Source: UBA1309 sp047605645 (GTDB taxonomy: Bacteria > Bacteroidota > Bacteroidia > Bacteroidales > Dysgonomonadaceae). Taken from it: a DNA stretch of 64,000 nt. A program made the position numbers and the translations under genes. The notes under the pieces were generated by a model. The model saw only the letters and a list, made by a program, of their open reading frames with translations, was not told where the DNA came from and did no database searches. Positions 26,704 to 35,355 of this stretch are shown piece by piece. The stretch spans positions 11,327 through 75,326 of the forward strand of contig JASGFJ010000025.1 in NCBI GenBank assembly GCA_047605645.1. The letters run 5' to 3'. Within the stretch, counting starts at the first letter, position 1. Every line of letters begins with the position of its first letter.

Positions 26704-29073
26704 TCAGAAAGGATAACCGACAGCAATGTGCCATGCCATATTACGAGACATATCCAATGGATACAGTACCTGCCATTTTGTTCGGCCTGTTCCGTCAGCC
26801 GGATTATACAATTTCCAACCACAATCCATACGAATCAACACATAATCAAAGTCGAGACGAAAACCGAATCCCCATGCAGATGCGATCTGTTTATAGAATT
26901 TATTGATCGTAAACACTCCACCGGGCTGGTCTTCATAGTTACGTATTGTCCAGACATTACCGGCATCAAGAAAAGCAGCGAGTTCCAATTTCCAGAAGAC
27001 TTTACTTCTATATTCCACATTTGCATCCAGACGAATATCTCCGGAATGGTTATAGAAGGTGGCATTTTCAGAATAATAAGAGCCGGGACCCAGTTCACGA
27101 ACATTCCAGCCACGCACACTATTTGCTCCTCCCGAAAAGAACCGTTTCTGGATAGGAATTGTTTTGGAATTCCCATAAGGCACAGCAATACCTCCTCCTA
27201 TACGCCATGCAATGCTGTTTTTACTATCAATCGGGATGGAACGGCTGAAGTCCACATTTGATTTCACATATTGGGCAAAATACGTTCCAAAAATCTTTCT
27301 CGACCCTAACGAATCCGCATCCACTTTCAGCAAATGCGAGGTCAGATTAAGGAGGTTTCCGGCAGTCTCGATTGCACCGCGAAAGGAGTGTATCGGCTGC
27401 ATGGACTTTACCATCGGATTGAAGTTGCTGTGGCTATAAGAATAGCCAATACTGGCTATAAACTGATCTTGAAAACTATATACTTTGGTATAAACCGGAA
27501 GAGCATCATAGAAACTTTTTGACAGATATGGGAAATGCACATAACTTAAATCGAGCAAATCAAGGGTTTGCTTTGAATAAGAATTCCGTTGATCCTGCCA
27601 GATATACTTGACACCGGCAGAAAGAATGGTTCGCTTGTAATATTTAGGATATTGCTGGTAAGTGTAACTGGTCGTTAACTGAGTCGATGCTTTGGAACGG
27701 CGCTTAAAATCACGGGAAAGGAATGGAGCCAGAAAGCGGGGAAATGTCAGAGATGTTTCGCCTCCAATTTCATAATAGTTATTCTTAAGCTCCAACGTTT
27801 TAGACGAAATGGCATCAAACGAACCCTGTAATTTCACATTAAAAAGTTCTGAGCCTTTAAAAATATTCCGGTGGCGATAGCTGACACTGGCAGCAGCACC
27901 TAAAAAGCCGGTTGTGTTTGTCCCTTCTATTTCCGTAACAAATCCCTGACGTTTCTCCGGGAAACAGGTAATAACACAATGAACCCGGGAAGAATCTCCG
28001 TCAGCATACGGAGCAAAGCGGATATTGATGTTCCGAAGAATACCAAGACGAGTGAGCGAACTATAGGTCATATTTACCATCTGATCGTCATATTCCATTC
28101 CGGGACGCAGGTGAATGCATTCCATCAGAATAGATGGTTTTAAATAACGCCCTCTCTTTCCATAAAAGATACGGCAACGATCATAATAGGTACTATCGGA
28201 CGGTTGAAAATCAGCGAGATTACCATCCACCAAAGGATCGTAATCGGTATAAATATCCACATCTGCTATTTTAAAGCGGTTATGAGGCTCTTCCAATACT
28301 TCGCTGCTGTTGTTTTTTCTTACAGAAAACGGATAAAATACCATTTCCAGCTCCACCTCGTTAGGCTCAGCCCCTAAAGTATCCGCAACAAAACCTATAT
28401 ATTCCTTATTGAATGTATAGTATCCGTTTTGCCTGAAGATAGATGCCACACGGGTTCTTTCTTCGTCGAGTACATTCAGGTCGAAAAGCATGTTTTTCTT
28501 CACCAGCGTATTCTTTGCCAGCATCGTAGAATCTATACTCGCTTTACGTTCGCGGAATTTCCTCCCTTGTGGTCTTTCGAGCCTGTTGAAAACCGAATCC
28601 TGAAGATTGATATGATAATTCTTGATTACATAAGGCTTATTCGGAGAAACGACATAGTCTATATTTACTCTTTTGCCTTCAAATTTTGTTTTGCCGTCCA
28701 CCTCTGCATTTATGTATCCCTTATTTATAAATACACGGCGCAATTCATCTTCAGAACGTTGCGCCATCGTAGAGTCATACAGCACCGGAGGCTCCCCGAT
28801 ATGCTTTAGCCAGCGGTTATAGAATCGGGTAGTATCGCGGCCTGAAAGGCTGTAAAGATGGAGAGGTAATTTATACAGTCCGAATGTCTTATAGTTGGGG
28901 TTTTGTTTGATATATGGGCTTAGGTTGAGATAGTTCAGGCCTTTTACATTAGAATGAATATCCACCTTATCCAAAAGGTGTTCGCCTTCAGGAACATATT
29001 TTGTTGTATTGCAAGAAGGTATGGTCAATACCAGCACACAAACAAAGAGAACAAGCCCAAACAAAAATTTCAT
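26704..29073 (-). CDS. tamL: TamL: lipoprotein-type TamA/BamA-family outer-membrane protein
   Basis: Start at ATG 29073 gives 789 residues. The N-terminus is a lipoprotein signal peptide (MKFLFGLVLFVCV, lipobox ending IPSC with C21), followed by NTTKYVPEGEHLLDKV, the usual entry of Bacteroidota TamL proteins. POTRA-like repeats (about 30-370) are followed by a 16-strand barrel of the D15/BamA type ending in HIAVGYPF, a C-terminal aromatic barrel signal. The TRXXF-like GGANSVRGW motif near 645 is the Omp85 lid-lock motif. It works in outer-membrane biogenesis, probably with a TamB partner that is not in the window. It is the last gene of the era-prmA-CtlX operon (22-bp gap). Confidence 0.88.
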   Translation of the reverse strand: MKFLFGLVLFVCVLVLTIPSCNTTKYVPEGEHLLDKVDIHSNVKGLNYLNLSPYIKQNPNYKTFGLYKLPLHLYSLSGRDTTRFYNRWLKHIGEPPVLYDSTMAQRSEDELRRVFINKGYINAEVDGKTKFEGKRVNIDYVVSPNKPYVIKNYHINLQDSVFNRLERPQGRKFRERKASIDSTMLAKNTLVKKNMLFDLNVLDEERTRVASIFRQNGYYTFNKEYIGFVADTLGAEPNEVELEMVFYPFSVRKNNSSEVLEEPHNRFKIADVDIYTDYDPLVDGNLADFQPSDSTYYDRCRIFYGKRGRYLKPSILMECIHLRPGMEYDDQMVNMTYSSLTRLGILRNINIRFAPYADGDSSRVHCVITCFPEKRQGFVTEIEGTNTTGFLGAAASVSYRHRNIFKGSELFNVKLQGSFDAISSKTLELKNNYYEIGGETSLTFPRFLAPFLSRDFKRRSKASTQLTTSYTYQQYPKYYKRTILSAGVKYIWQDQRNSYSKQTLDLLDLSYVHFPYLSKSFYDALPVYTKVYSFQDQFIASIGYSYSHSNFNPMVKSMQPIHSFRGAIETAGNLLNLTSHLLKVDADSLGSRKIFGTYFAQYVKSNVDFSRSIPIDSKNSIAWRIGGGIAVPYGNSKTIPIQKRFFSGGANSVRGWNVRELGPGSYYSENATFYNHSGDIRLDANVEYRSKVFWKLELAAFLDAGNVWTIRNYEDQPGGVFTINKFYKQIASAWGFGFRLDFDYVLIRMDCGWKLYNPADGTGRTKWQVLYPLDMSRNMAWHIAVGYPF

Positions 29074-29095
29074 CTTATACACTCTCAGAAAAATC

Positions 29096-30028
29096 TTATT
29101 GTGGTAGAAAAACCGGCGCAATGACAGAGGAAACACTTGCTCCTCCTATTCGTTCAATAGTGGGAATATGGACATTCACCACTTCATTATAAGATTGAAG
29201 AGCTGTTTTTTGTTCATCAGAAAGAGAGTTAAAACCTGTTTCAGAAATAAAAAGCAGAGAAACACCTTTCTCAGACCACATTTGTACGCCACTTGCCGCA
29301 AAGTTCAACATTTGTTCCGTCGAAATCTCAATAAGTTTTTTTCCGCCGGCAAGAAGGCTGTTCTTTACAGTTTCTTTCTCATGGATGTCAGTGATGGCAT
29401 CCAGACAAACAATTGCATATTGTTGGGCAATCAGAAGGAGCTGATTGGTAAGTTCTACTTTCTGATTTGTTTCTCCGGAAGGATAAACACCGTGAAAGCC
29501 CACCGGCAAATACCCGAAATGAGAGCAAAACTCATGAAAAACATCTTTGTCGGATACCGACGAAAGCGCACAATATGCAGTGTTGGTGTTTCGGTCAATA
29601 ACAACGCTTTCCATTCCGTGTAGATATTTCCCATCATTCTCATGCGCCGAAATATCCAAAATATCGTATATAGGATATCCATTGTCAACAATAACAGAAA
29701 GAATATTTCCCCGTCGTTCAGCCTTTCTATTGGACGCCTTCAGCGGGAATGCTGTTATTCGGGAATCTTCATGGAACGAAATCCAGCTAGCAGGAAACAC
29801 TGAGCTAGGCGTATTCTGTGACTCATCATCCTGTACCTGAATCACCCGAATACCACGTTCTCTCAATAATGCAGCAAGCTCCGTCACTTCCTGATGTGCT
29901 TCCTCTGCAAGTTCGGTTTTCAAAGACTCATTTTGTTGCTGAAAGTGATTATATGAGGAGGCTTCTTCATTAAAGCCAAAAGCGCGAGGCTCAATTATCA
30001 GTGCGGTATATGTTTGTTGTTTTGCCAT
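29096..30028 (-). CDS. CtlX/arginine-deiminase-like protein lacking catalytic residues
   Basis: The 310-residue product has the overall blocks of the amidinotransferase-related CtlX (citrulline utilisation hydrolase) family: AFGFNEE, FPASWISFHEDSRI, KASNRKAERR, YAIVCLDAI and a final GGASVSSVIAPVFLP. In active members as I recall them the last block is GGGSARCM with the nucleophilic cysteine; here that position is S301. The glutamate of FLEGTGS is replaced by H137 and the histidine of YHTNV by L193. All three catalytic-type residues are therefore absent while the scaffold is conserved, suggesting a pseudoenzyme. It lies between prmA and tamL with 28- and 22-bp gaps. Function is unknown. Confidence 0.8.
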   Translation of the reverse strand: MAKQQTYTALIIEPRAFGFNEEASSYNHFQQQNESLKTELAEEAHQEVTELAALLRERGIRVIQVQDDESQNTPSSVFPASWISFHEDSRITAFPLKASNRKAERRGNILSVIVDNGYPIYDILDISAHENDGKYLHGMESVVIDRNTNTAYCALSSVSDKDVFHEFCSHFGYLPVGFHGVYPSGETNQKVELTNQLLLIAQQYAIVCLDAITDIHEKETVKNSLLAGGKKLIEISTEQMLNFAASGVQMWSEKGVSLLFISETGFNSLSDEQKTALQSYNEVVNVHIPTIERIGGASVSSVIAPVFLPQ

Positions 30029-30056
30029 TCGATTTTACATTTGTTGCGGATGTTTT

Positions 30057-30899
30057 TCAGTTTTTACGAAATTTCACAGCCACCCAGTTATCTTTTTCTT
30101 TGCACGAAACCAATTCAAGTTGGCAAGCTTTACATGCTGCTTCAATGGCAGCAATATCTTCCCGGTAAAAGCCACTCATAAAAAGCAATCCATTGGGATT
30201 TAGTACCGACACATACCGGTTGATATCATTCAATAGAATATTACGGTTGATATTTGCCAGTATGACATCAAAAGTTTTGCTTCCTAACAATTCGGCACCT
30301 CCGATTTTCACCTCAACATTGGCAACATGATTAAGTTGCAGATTTTCCATTGCATTGTCGTAAGCCCATTGATCGATATCAATAGCCGTCACAGGATCGG
30401 CACCTTTCATGGAAGCTAATATAGCCAGAATAGCCGTTCCACAACCCATATCCAATAACGATTTCCCTTCAAAATTCTCTTCAAGAACAGAACGAATCAT
30501 CAATTCGGTAGTCTGATGATGCCCTGTTCCGAATGCCATTTTGGGATCAATCGTAATGTTGTATTTATAAATCTTCGGAGCATGATGAAAGGAGCTCTGA
30601 ACGATGCATTGTTCATCAATAATGAGTGGTTGGAAATAATTTTTTTCCCATTCTTCATTCCAGTCCTTGCCCTCGATTTCCTGACTGGTATAGCGAATGT
30701 TATTTTCAAGAGGGAAACAGGAGATAAGCTGCTGCAACGAACTTTCATCAAACAAGTTCACAGGAATATACGCCACAGTACCGTCTTCTGCATCCACAAA
30801 ACTCTCAAAGCCAATATCAGCAGCCAAGGCGGCAAGTACATCTTTTGCCGCCTCGTCGTAGGGCTCGAAAATGAATTTTACTTCTATGTAATTATTCAT
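30057..30899 (-). CDS. prmA: Ribosomal protein L11 methyltransferase
   Basis: PrmA methylates lysines of ribosomal protein L11 using S-adenosylmethionine. The 280-residue product has an N-terminal substrate-recognition domain (1-100), DPKMAFGTGHHQTTE before the SAM fold, the SAM-binding LDMGCGTAILAI near 155-165 and the NINRNIL motif (NPPF-like position) near 215. Length equals the family norm in Bacteroidota. It lies 36 bp after era and upstream of the CtlX-like gene. Confidence 0.95.
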   Translation of the reverse strand: MNNYIEVKFIFEPYDEAAKDVLAALAADIGFESFVDAEDGTVAYIPVNLFDESSLQQLISCFPLENNIRYTSQEIEGKDWNEEWEKNYFQPLIIDEQCIVQSSFHHAPKIYKYNITIDPKMAFGTGHHQTTELMIRSVLEENFEGKSLLDMGCGTAILAILASMKGADPVTAIDIDQWAYDNAMENLQLNHVANVEVKIGGAELLGSKTFDVILANINRNILLNDINRYVSVLNPNGLLFMSGFYREDIAAIEAACKACQLELVSCKEKDNWVAVKFRKN

Positions 30900-30935
30900 T
30901 CTTATCTTTTTTATTCTGAATTTTATACTTTACTA

Positions 30936-31817
30936 TCACTCTAGTCGATAACCGTAAGCACGTAGCAAATTATCACGGCTGCGCCAGTCTTTTTCGACTT
31001 TCACATACATCTCAAGGAATACTTTTTTATCAAAAAACCGTTCGATGTCTTTTCGAGCCATCGAGCCTACTTTTTTCAATGCCAGCCCCTGGTGTCCGAT
31101 AATGATTCCTTTCTGCGTATCGCGCTCACAGACAATCAATGCTCTGATATCTATACGATCGGCACCTTCCTTAAATTCCTCAACAATAACCTCTACGGAG
31201 TAAGGAATTTCCTTCTGATAGTACAGTAAGATTTTTTCCCGGATAATCTCGGTTACAAAAAAACGAGCCGGACGATCGGTCATTGCGTCTTTCTCGAAAT
31301 AAGGGGGTGATTCGGGAAGCAACTCAACAATCCTTTTCTTTACATAGTCGATATTGAACTTATTCAATGCCGAAATAGGTATAATCTCCGCATGAGGCAA
31401 AACAGCCTTCCATTCTTCAACCTTGGCAATCAGACCGGCTTGCTCTGTCTGGTCTATTTTGTTGATGATTAACAGAACGGGAGCTTCAACTTTTTGCACC
31501 TTGGAGAGAAAACCGTCGTTTTTGTCCATTTTTTCAATCACATCGGTCACATACAAAAGCACGTCCGCATCTCCCAAAGCCGACTCCGAGAAGTTCAACA
31601 TGGATTCCTGCAGTTTGTAGTTGGGACGAAGCACTCCCGGAGTGTCTGAATATACAATCTGATACTCCTCCGTGTTGACAATTCCCAAAATACGATGCCG
31701 TGTTGTTTGCGCTTTTGATGTCACGATGGATACTTTTTCACCCACCAGCATGTTGGTCAATGTTGATTTTCCAACATTTGGATTTCCTACAATATTGACA
31801 AATCCTGATTTATGCAT
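30936..31817 (-). CDS. era: GTPase Era
   Basis: Era binds 16S rRNA near its 3' end and is needed for 30S maturation. I set the start at ATG 31817 (MHKSGFVNIVG, 293 residues); the longer frame to 31898 runs through a terminator and the promoter. Motifs are G1 GNPNVGKST (11-19), G3 DTPGV, G4 NKID and a C-terminal KH domain with GHQG. It heads the operon era-prmA-CtlX-like-tamL. Confidence 0.96.
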   Translation of the reverse strand: MHKSGFVNIVGNPNVGKSTLTNMLVGEKVSIVTSKAQTTRHRILGIVNTEEYQIVYSDTPGVLRPNYKLQESMLNFSESALGDADVLLYVTDVIEKMDKNDGFLSKVQKVEAPVLLIINKIDQTEQAGLIAKVEEWKAVLPHAEIIPISALNKFNIDYVKKRIVELLPESPPYFEKDAMTDRPARFFVTEIIREKILLYYQKEIPYSVEVIVEEFKEGADRIDIRALIVCERDTQKGIIIGHQGLALKKVGSMARKDIERFFDKKVFLEMYVKVEKDWRSRDNLLRAYGYRLE

Positions 31818-31850
31818 AAGCTTGAATATAAACTCCTTTTTTATTGCTTT

Positions 31851-31882
31851 CAAAAATACAAATAAAAAACGCATCCCACAAA
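31851..31882 (-). promoter_or_regulatory. era promoter overlapping the upstream terminator
   Basis: TTTG and TATTTTTG are 20 bp apart on the minus strand, a full consensus match. The -33 TTTG lies in the loop of the fabH terminator hairpin, so terminator and promoter share sequence. Confidence 0.7.
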
Positions 31883-31895
31883 AGATGCGTTTTTT
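31864..31895 (-). terminator. Terminator of the yceD-rpmF-fabH operon
   Basis: A perfect 12-bp stem (AAAAAACGCATC with GATGCGTTTTTT) around an 8-nt loop lies 30 bp after the fabH stop; on the minus strand it ends in a T-run. Confidence 0.9.
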
Positions 31896-31924
31896 CAATA
31901 TATGCAGTATTCAAAAATAATATC

Positions 31925-32920
31925 CTATTTCTGAGAATCGTAAGCCCATTTCAAGTAAACAGATCCCCATGTAAATCCGGCCCCGAAAGCAGCCAGAATA
32001 ATGTTATCTCCTTTCTTAAGCTTCGATTCCCACTCGTTCAAACAGGTAGGAATTGTTCCCGCGCTTGAATTTCCGTATTTCTGGATATTAATCATCACCT
32101 TGTCTTCGGTCAATCCCATTCTTTTTCTGGCAGCATCAATAATTCTTAAATTTGCCTGATGAGGAACAAACCAGTTCACATCTTCGTTGGACAAGTGATT
32201 TCTCTCCATAATTTCAGCAGAAACATCAGCCATTTTGGTAACGGCATGCTTAAAGACAGCCTGGCCTTCTTGATAAACATAATGCCATTTATTGTCAATA
32301 GTTTCATAGGAAGACGGATATGCTGATCCTCCGCCTTTCATATTCAAATAGGGAATTCCCACACCATCGGTGTGCAAAATAGAATCCATAACACCACATT
32401 CTTCAGTGGTCGGTTCCAGAAGAACAGCCGCCGCTGTGTCTCCGAAAAGCGGACAGGTTGTGCGGTCTTCATAATTCGTAATAGATGACATTTTATCGCC
32501 ACCAAGTACAATCACTTTTTTATAAGCGCCGGAACGGATGAAATTAGAACCCGTTTCAAGAGCATAAATAAAGCCGGAACAAGCTCCTTGCAAATCAAAA
32601 CAGAATGCATTTTTAATCCCGACACCTTCTGCTACAAGGGCAGCAGTGGACGGAAATTGGAAGTCAGGAGTAGTGGTTGCAAAAATTATAATTTGGATAT
32701 CTTCCGGTTTCGTATTTGTCTTCTGAAGAAGATTTTCAACGGCCTTGATTCCCATCTCAGAGGTTCCGCGTCCTTCACCTTTCAAGATTCTTCTCTCTTT
32801 GATCCCTACGCGAGACATAATCCACTCATCGGAAGTGTCAACCATTTTTGACAATTCTTCATTGGTTAGAATGTCGTCCGGAACCCATCCTCCGACACCG
32901 GTAATAGCAGCTCTAATCAT
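31925..32920 (-). CDS. fabH: Beta-ketoacyl-ACP synthase III
   Basis: FabH condenses acyl-CoA with malonyl-ACP to start fatty-acid synthesis. The 331-residue product shows the catalytic triad C114 (DLQGACSGF), H254 (FVPHQANLR) and N284 (YGNSSAGT), and ends in AAFGAGFTWGS. It is the last gene of the conserved yceD-rpmF-fabH order, which links ribosome and membrane synthesis; plsX, often between rpmF and fabH elsewhere, is absent here. Confidence 0.97.
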   Translation of the reverse strand: MIRAAITGVGGWVPDDILTNEELSKMVDTSDEWIMSRVGIKERRILKGEGRGTSEMGIKAVENLLQKTNTKPEDIQIIIFATTTPDFQFPSTAALVAEGVGIKNAFCFDLQGACSGFIYALETGSNFIRSGAYKKVIVLGGDKMSSITNYEDRTTCPLFGDTAAAVLLEPTTEECGVMDSILHTDGVGIPYLNMKGGGSAYPSSYETIDNKWHYVYQEGQAVFKHAVTKMADVSAEIMERNHLSNEDVNWFVPHQANLRIIDAARKRMGLTEDKVMINIQKYGNSSAGTIPTCLNEWESKLKKGDNIILAAFGAGFTWGSVYLKWAYDSQK

Positions 32921-32944
32921 TTGTATTCTTTTCTATTAAATAAA

Positions 32945-32970
32945 AAAGCCCTAAATTGCTTTAGGACTTT
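32945..32970 (-). terminator. Attenuator-like hairpin between rpmF and fabH
   Basis: AAAG-CCTAAA pairs with TTTAGG-CTTT with one internal mismatch and a 4-nt loop, and a T-run follows on the minus strand. It would let only part of the rpmF transcripts continue into fabH. Confidence 0.6.
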
Positions 32971-32987
32971 CCCTATAACTTTATCTG

Positions 32988-33170
32988 TTATACAGCTGCT
33001 TTTTCGATAGCTAACTTGCCTCTGTAATAACCACATTCTCCACATACTTTGTGGAATACGTGCCATGCTCCGCAGTTTGGACAAACCGCCATAGTTGGAG
33101 TAACAGCTTTGTCATGAGTTCTTCTTTTGGCTGTTCTTGCTTTTGACTGCCTACGTTTAGGATGTGCCAT
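32988..33170 (-). CDS. rpmF: 50S ribosomal protein L32
   Basis: The 60-residue protein starts MAHPKRRQSKARTAKRR and has the zinc-binding CPNCG...CGECG pattern of the four-cysteine form of L32. The position after the YceD gene and before fabH is the standard arrangement. Confidence 0.98.
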   Translation of the reverse strand: MAHPKRRQSKARTAKRRTHDKAVTPTMAVCPNCGAWHVFHKVCGECGYYRGKLAIEKAAV

Positions 33171-33222
33171 TTTTCTTTAATTATTATTTTAGTTGTTTGT
33201 AATTTTATATTTCGGTTTCTTT

Positions 33223-33792
33223 TTAATCTTCAACATTCAAGTCTTTCAGCGCATCCCAGCGAGGGTCGGCATCCACACTTCCGGAATCTTCTGTTCCGTA
33301 ATCACTCTCGTCATCGTCGTCTTCATCCGCTGAACTAGTGGTTTTGTACTTATTGAGCTTGGAAGACATCATTTTATTACATTTACCCGGTGCATGTACA
33401 TGCTTCATCGGAATATTCAATGCAACAAATTCATAAATAAACCAGACAACATTGATCTCACCTTCATCCTCCGGAATAACAACGATTTCGTCGCTTTCCT
33501 CTGAGTATTCTTTTCCTAATTTGACAAACAGCTTATTCTGTGTATTGACCTCAATAGGCATATCGTCCAGACAACGATCGCAAGGCACAGAAACAATACC
33601 CTGTATATCAAAGGAAAACTCGAATGCAGCAGGTGTTTTTTTAACCACTAAGACTACGTCGACATCCCCTTTTTGGATATCGGCAGAACCATCTATTTGC
33701 TTGAAATAATTATTATCAAGCTTATACTCGTAGGTCTGAGGCTCTTTAGAAAAGTTCTTCAGAGCTATTTTATATTGACTAAACTTTGCCAC
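33223..33792 (-). CDS. yceD: YceD family (DUF177) protein
   Basis: YceD-type proteins precede rpmF throughout bacteria and, in E. coli and plants, affect 23S rRNA accumulation. The 189-residue product has the DUF177 core with the conserved CDRCLDD and a strongly acidic C-terminal tail (DEDDDDESDYGTEDSG). The start codon is GTG at 33792; no in-frame ATG is available, and a consensus promoter ends about 26 bp upstream. It heads the yceD-rpmF-fabH operon. Confidence 0.9.
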   Translation of the reverse strand: MAKFSQYKIALKNFSKEPQTYEYKLDNNYFKQIDGSADIQKGDVDVVLVVKKTPAAFEFSFDIQGIVSVPCDRCLDDMPIEVNTQNKLFVKLGKEYSEESDEIVVIPEDEGEINVVWFIYEFVALNIPMKHVHAPGKCNKMMSSKLNKYKTTSSADEDDDDESDYGTEDSGSVDADPRWDALKDLNVED

Positions 33793-33817
33793 TTCGTATC
33801 ATCGCATAAAGAGTTCG

Positions 33818-33825
33818 CAAAGATA
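33818..33825 (-). promoter_or_regulatory. yceD operon promoter -7 box
   Basis: TATCTTTG on the minus strand is a full -7 match, about 26 bp before the GTG start. The -33 region is not obvious. The short leader supports the GTG start. Confidence 0.65.
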
Positions 33826-34027
33826 ATACATTTTTTCTTATATAACTCAACACAAAGGTTTTTTCCCCCTGAATATTTTTCTCAAACTACGCTATAATCA
33901 TTACAAAAACCAATTTTCAGCCATACAAAAGGGAATAAAGGAGGCATTAATTCTCAAAAAAGCATAATAATTAGCATTTAAAATTACTTATTTTGAGAAA
34001 TTGATAAATTTTAGATGAGAAACTATA

Positions 34028-34035
34028 TAACTTTG
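34028..34035 (+). promoter_or_regulatory. Promoter -7 box of the DUF4294 gene
   Basis: TAACTTTG is a full -7 match 27 bp before the ATG at 34062. Confidence 0.65.
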
Positions 34036-34061
34036 TGCTCAATTTATAGGAGTTGAAATCC

Positions 34062-34652
34062 ATGAAATTCAGGGTTCTTTTTACATTATATATCCTAGCA
34101 CTTACCTTCTTCTCTGCACAACAATCCGTAGCGCAGGACAATATCCGTGTGCCTGCCGAAATGTACCAGGGAGAACTTATCCCTTCGGTATGGCTTCGGG
34201 AAATATATGTGTATCCACCGATTCAGTTTACAAACGACAAACAGCGAATGGAATTCAATCGCCTGGTCAGAGACATCAAGAAAACATTGCCTTACGCACA
34301 GAGTGTGTCCCGCATGATTATAGAAACTTATGAATACATGGAAACTCTGCCGGATGAAAAAACGAAGAAAAAACATCTAAGCAGCGTACAGAAATATGTC
34401 ATGGACACCTACAAACCCAAGATGAGAGGCCTGACAAAGAATCAAGGAAAAATACTAGTAAAACTGATAGATCGGGAATGCGATTCTTCTTCATACGAAA
34501 TTATAAAATCTCTTGTCGGAAGCTTCAAGGCGGGAGTTTACAACGCATTCGCAAGCATCTTTGGGAACAGCCTGAAAAAAGAATACGATCCGGAAGGGAA
34601 CGACCGCCTCATCGAGCGGATTGTTGTACAGATTCAGCAAGGTCAGCTTTAA
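34062..34652 (+). CDS. DUF4294 domain-containing exported protein
   Basis: ATG 34062 is preceded by AGGAG and replaces a TTG three codons upstream. The product (196 residues) has a signal peptide cleaved after VAQ and matches the Bacteroidota-specific DUF4294 family: the blocks LREIYVYPP, RLVRDIKKTLPYA, MRGLTKNQGKILVKLIDREC and DPEGNDRLIERIV. Function is unknown; the protein is probably periplasmic. Its last 44 bp overlap, tail to tail, the 3' end of the membrane-protein gene on the other strand. Confidence 0.85.
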   Translation: MKFRVLFTLYILALTFFSAQQSVAQDNIRVPAEMYQGELIPSVWLREIYVYPPIQFTNDKQRMEFNRLVRDIKKTLPYAQSVSRMIIETYEYMETLPDEKTKKKHLSSVQKYVMDTYKPKMRGLTKNQGKILVKLIDRECDSSSYEIIKSLVGSFKAGVYNAFASIFGNSLKKEYDPEGNDRLIERIVVQIQQGQL

Positions 34653-35340
34653 CTTCTGCACGACGGAGATTTCTTTCGTTTCTAAGCCTGCATAATTCTT
34701 CAAAACCAACTGGGAAGAGCTTTTCTCGCTGGAGAACTAATATAAGACGATCAAAATTCCCCTGAAAATCGGTTTCTTTCCAATCAAAAGGGATGAAAGA
34801 AACAGCGTTGTCTCTAAAATACAATTCGCCAAAATAATAGCGTCCACTCATTCTATTTTCTGCTGCCGTACAATCAGCCTCCAGACTGTTCTCAAAAACA
34901 TAAGCACAGGAAATCACATCGTATTTGATGTTTTTCTTTTTCCTTTCTTTTTTCTCATAAGGATATACTTCAAACAAAAACGAGTTATAAACCCCTCGAA
35001 AGAATGCATTATCGATAACCTCAAAACGACTGGAATGAAGGAATTGATACCTACTGCTTTTCATCCTTCTTTTCAATCGATTCGGTTTATAGATTTCCTG
35101 AACCGGATAAATAACAAACAAAAAAAGGCATATAAAAAAAAGACAGAGAAGAGAGCCTGCTATGAGCGCCAATAAAAATTTACCATCCAATGCATATATG
35201 ACTGCAACCAGAAAACCCATATAAAATCCGCCATAAAACCCATTGTTAAAATAATAGATTTCAAAATTCGCTCTTTCTTCAGGGCGGACCCTGAGCAACC
35301 CAGCAACTAGCCGGGCTAACTCAGATATTAATTTCTTCAT
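34609..35340 (-). CDS. Uncharacterised membrane protein
   Basis: The 243-residue product has two adjacent hydrophobic segments (about 32-50 and 56-80) and a cytoplasmic, basic C-terminal half with a GRYYFGELYFRDN stretch near 165. This layout recalls Galanin-like DUF3137 proteins, but I cannot assign a family firmly. It is probably co-transcribed with the SDR gene (15-bp gap). Its C-terminal coding end overlaps the DUF4294 gene on the opposite strand by 44 bp. Confidence 0.75.
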   Translation of the reverse strand: MKKLISELARLVAGLLRVRPEERANFEIYYFNNGFYGGFYMGFLVAVIYALDGKFLLALIAGSLLCLFFICLFLFVIYPVQEIYKPNRLKRRMKSSRYQFLHSSRFEVIDNAFFRGVYNSFLFEVYPYEKKERKKKNIKYDVISCAYVFENSLEADCTAAENRMSGRYYFGELYFRDNAVSFIPFDWKETDFQGNFDRLILVLQREKLFPVGFEELCRLRNERNLRRAEVKADLAESVQQSAR

Positions 35341-35355
35341 AGCATAAACAAAATA

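Noticed and set aside
26659..27261. 200-codon plus-strand frame inside tamL
   Set aside because: It is antisense to the conserved TamL barrel and begins within a terminator.
29074..29136. Upstream start for TamL
   Set aside because: It uses GTG, overlaps the CtlX-like gene and places residues before a good lipoprotein signal peptide that begins at 29073.
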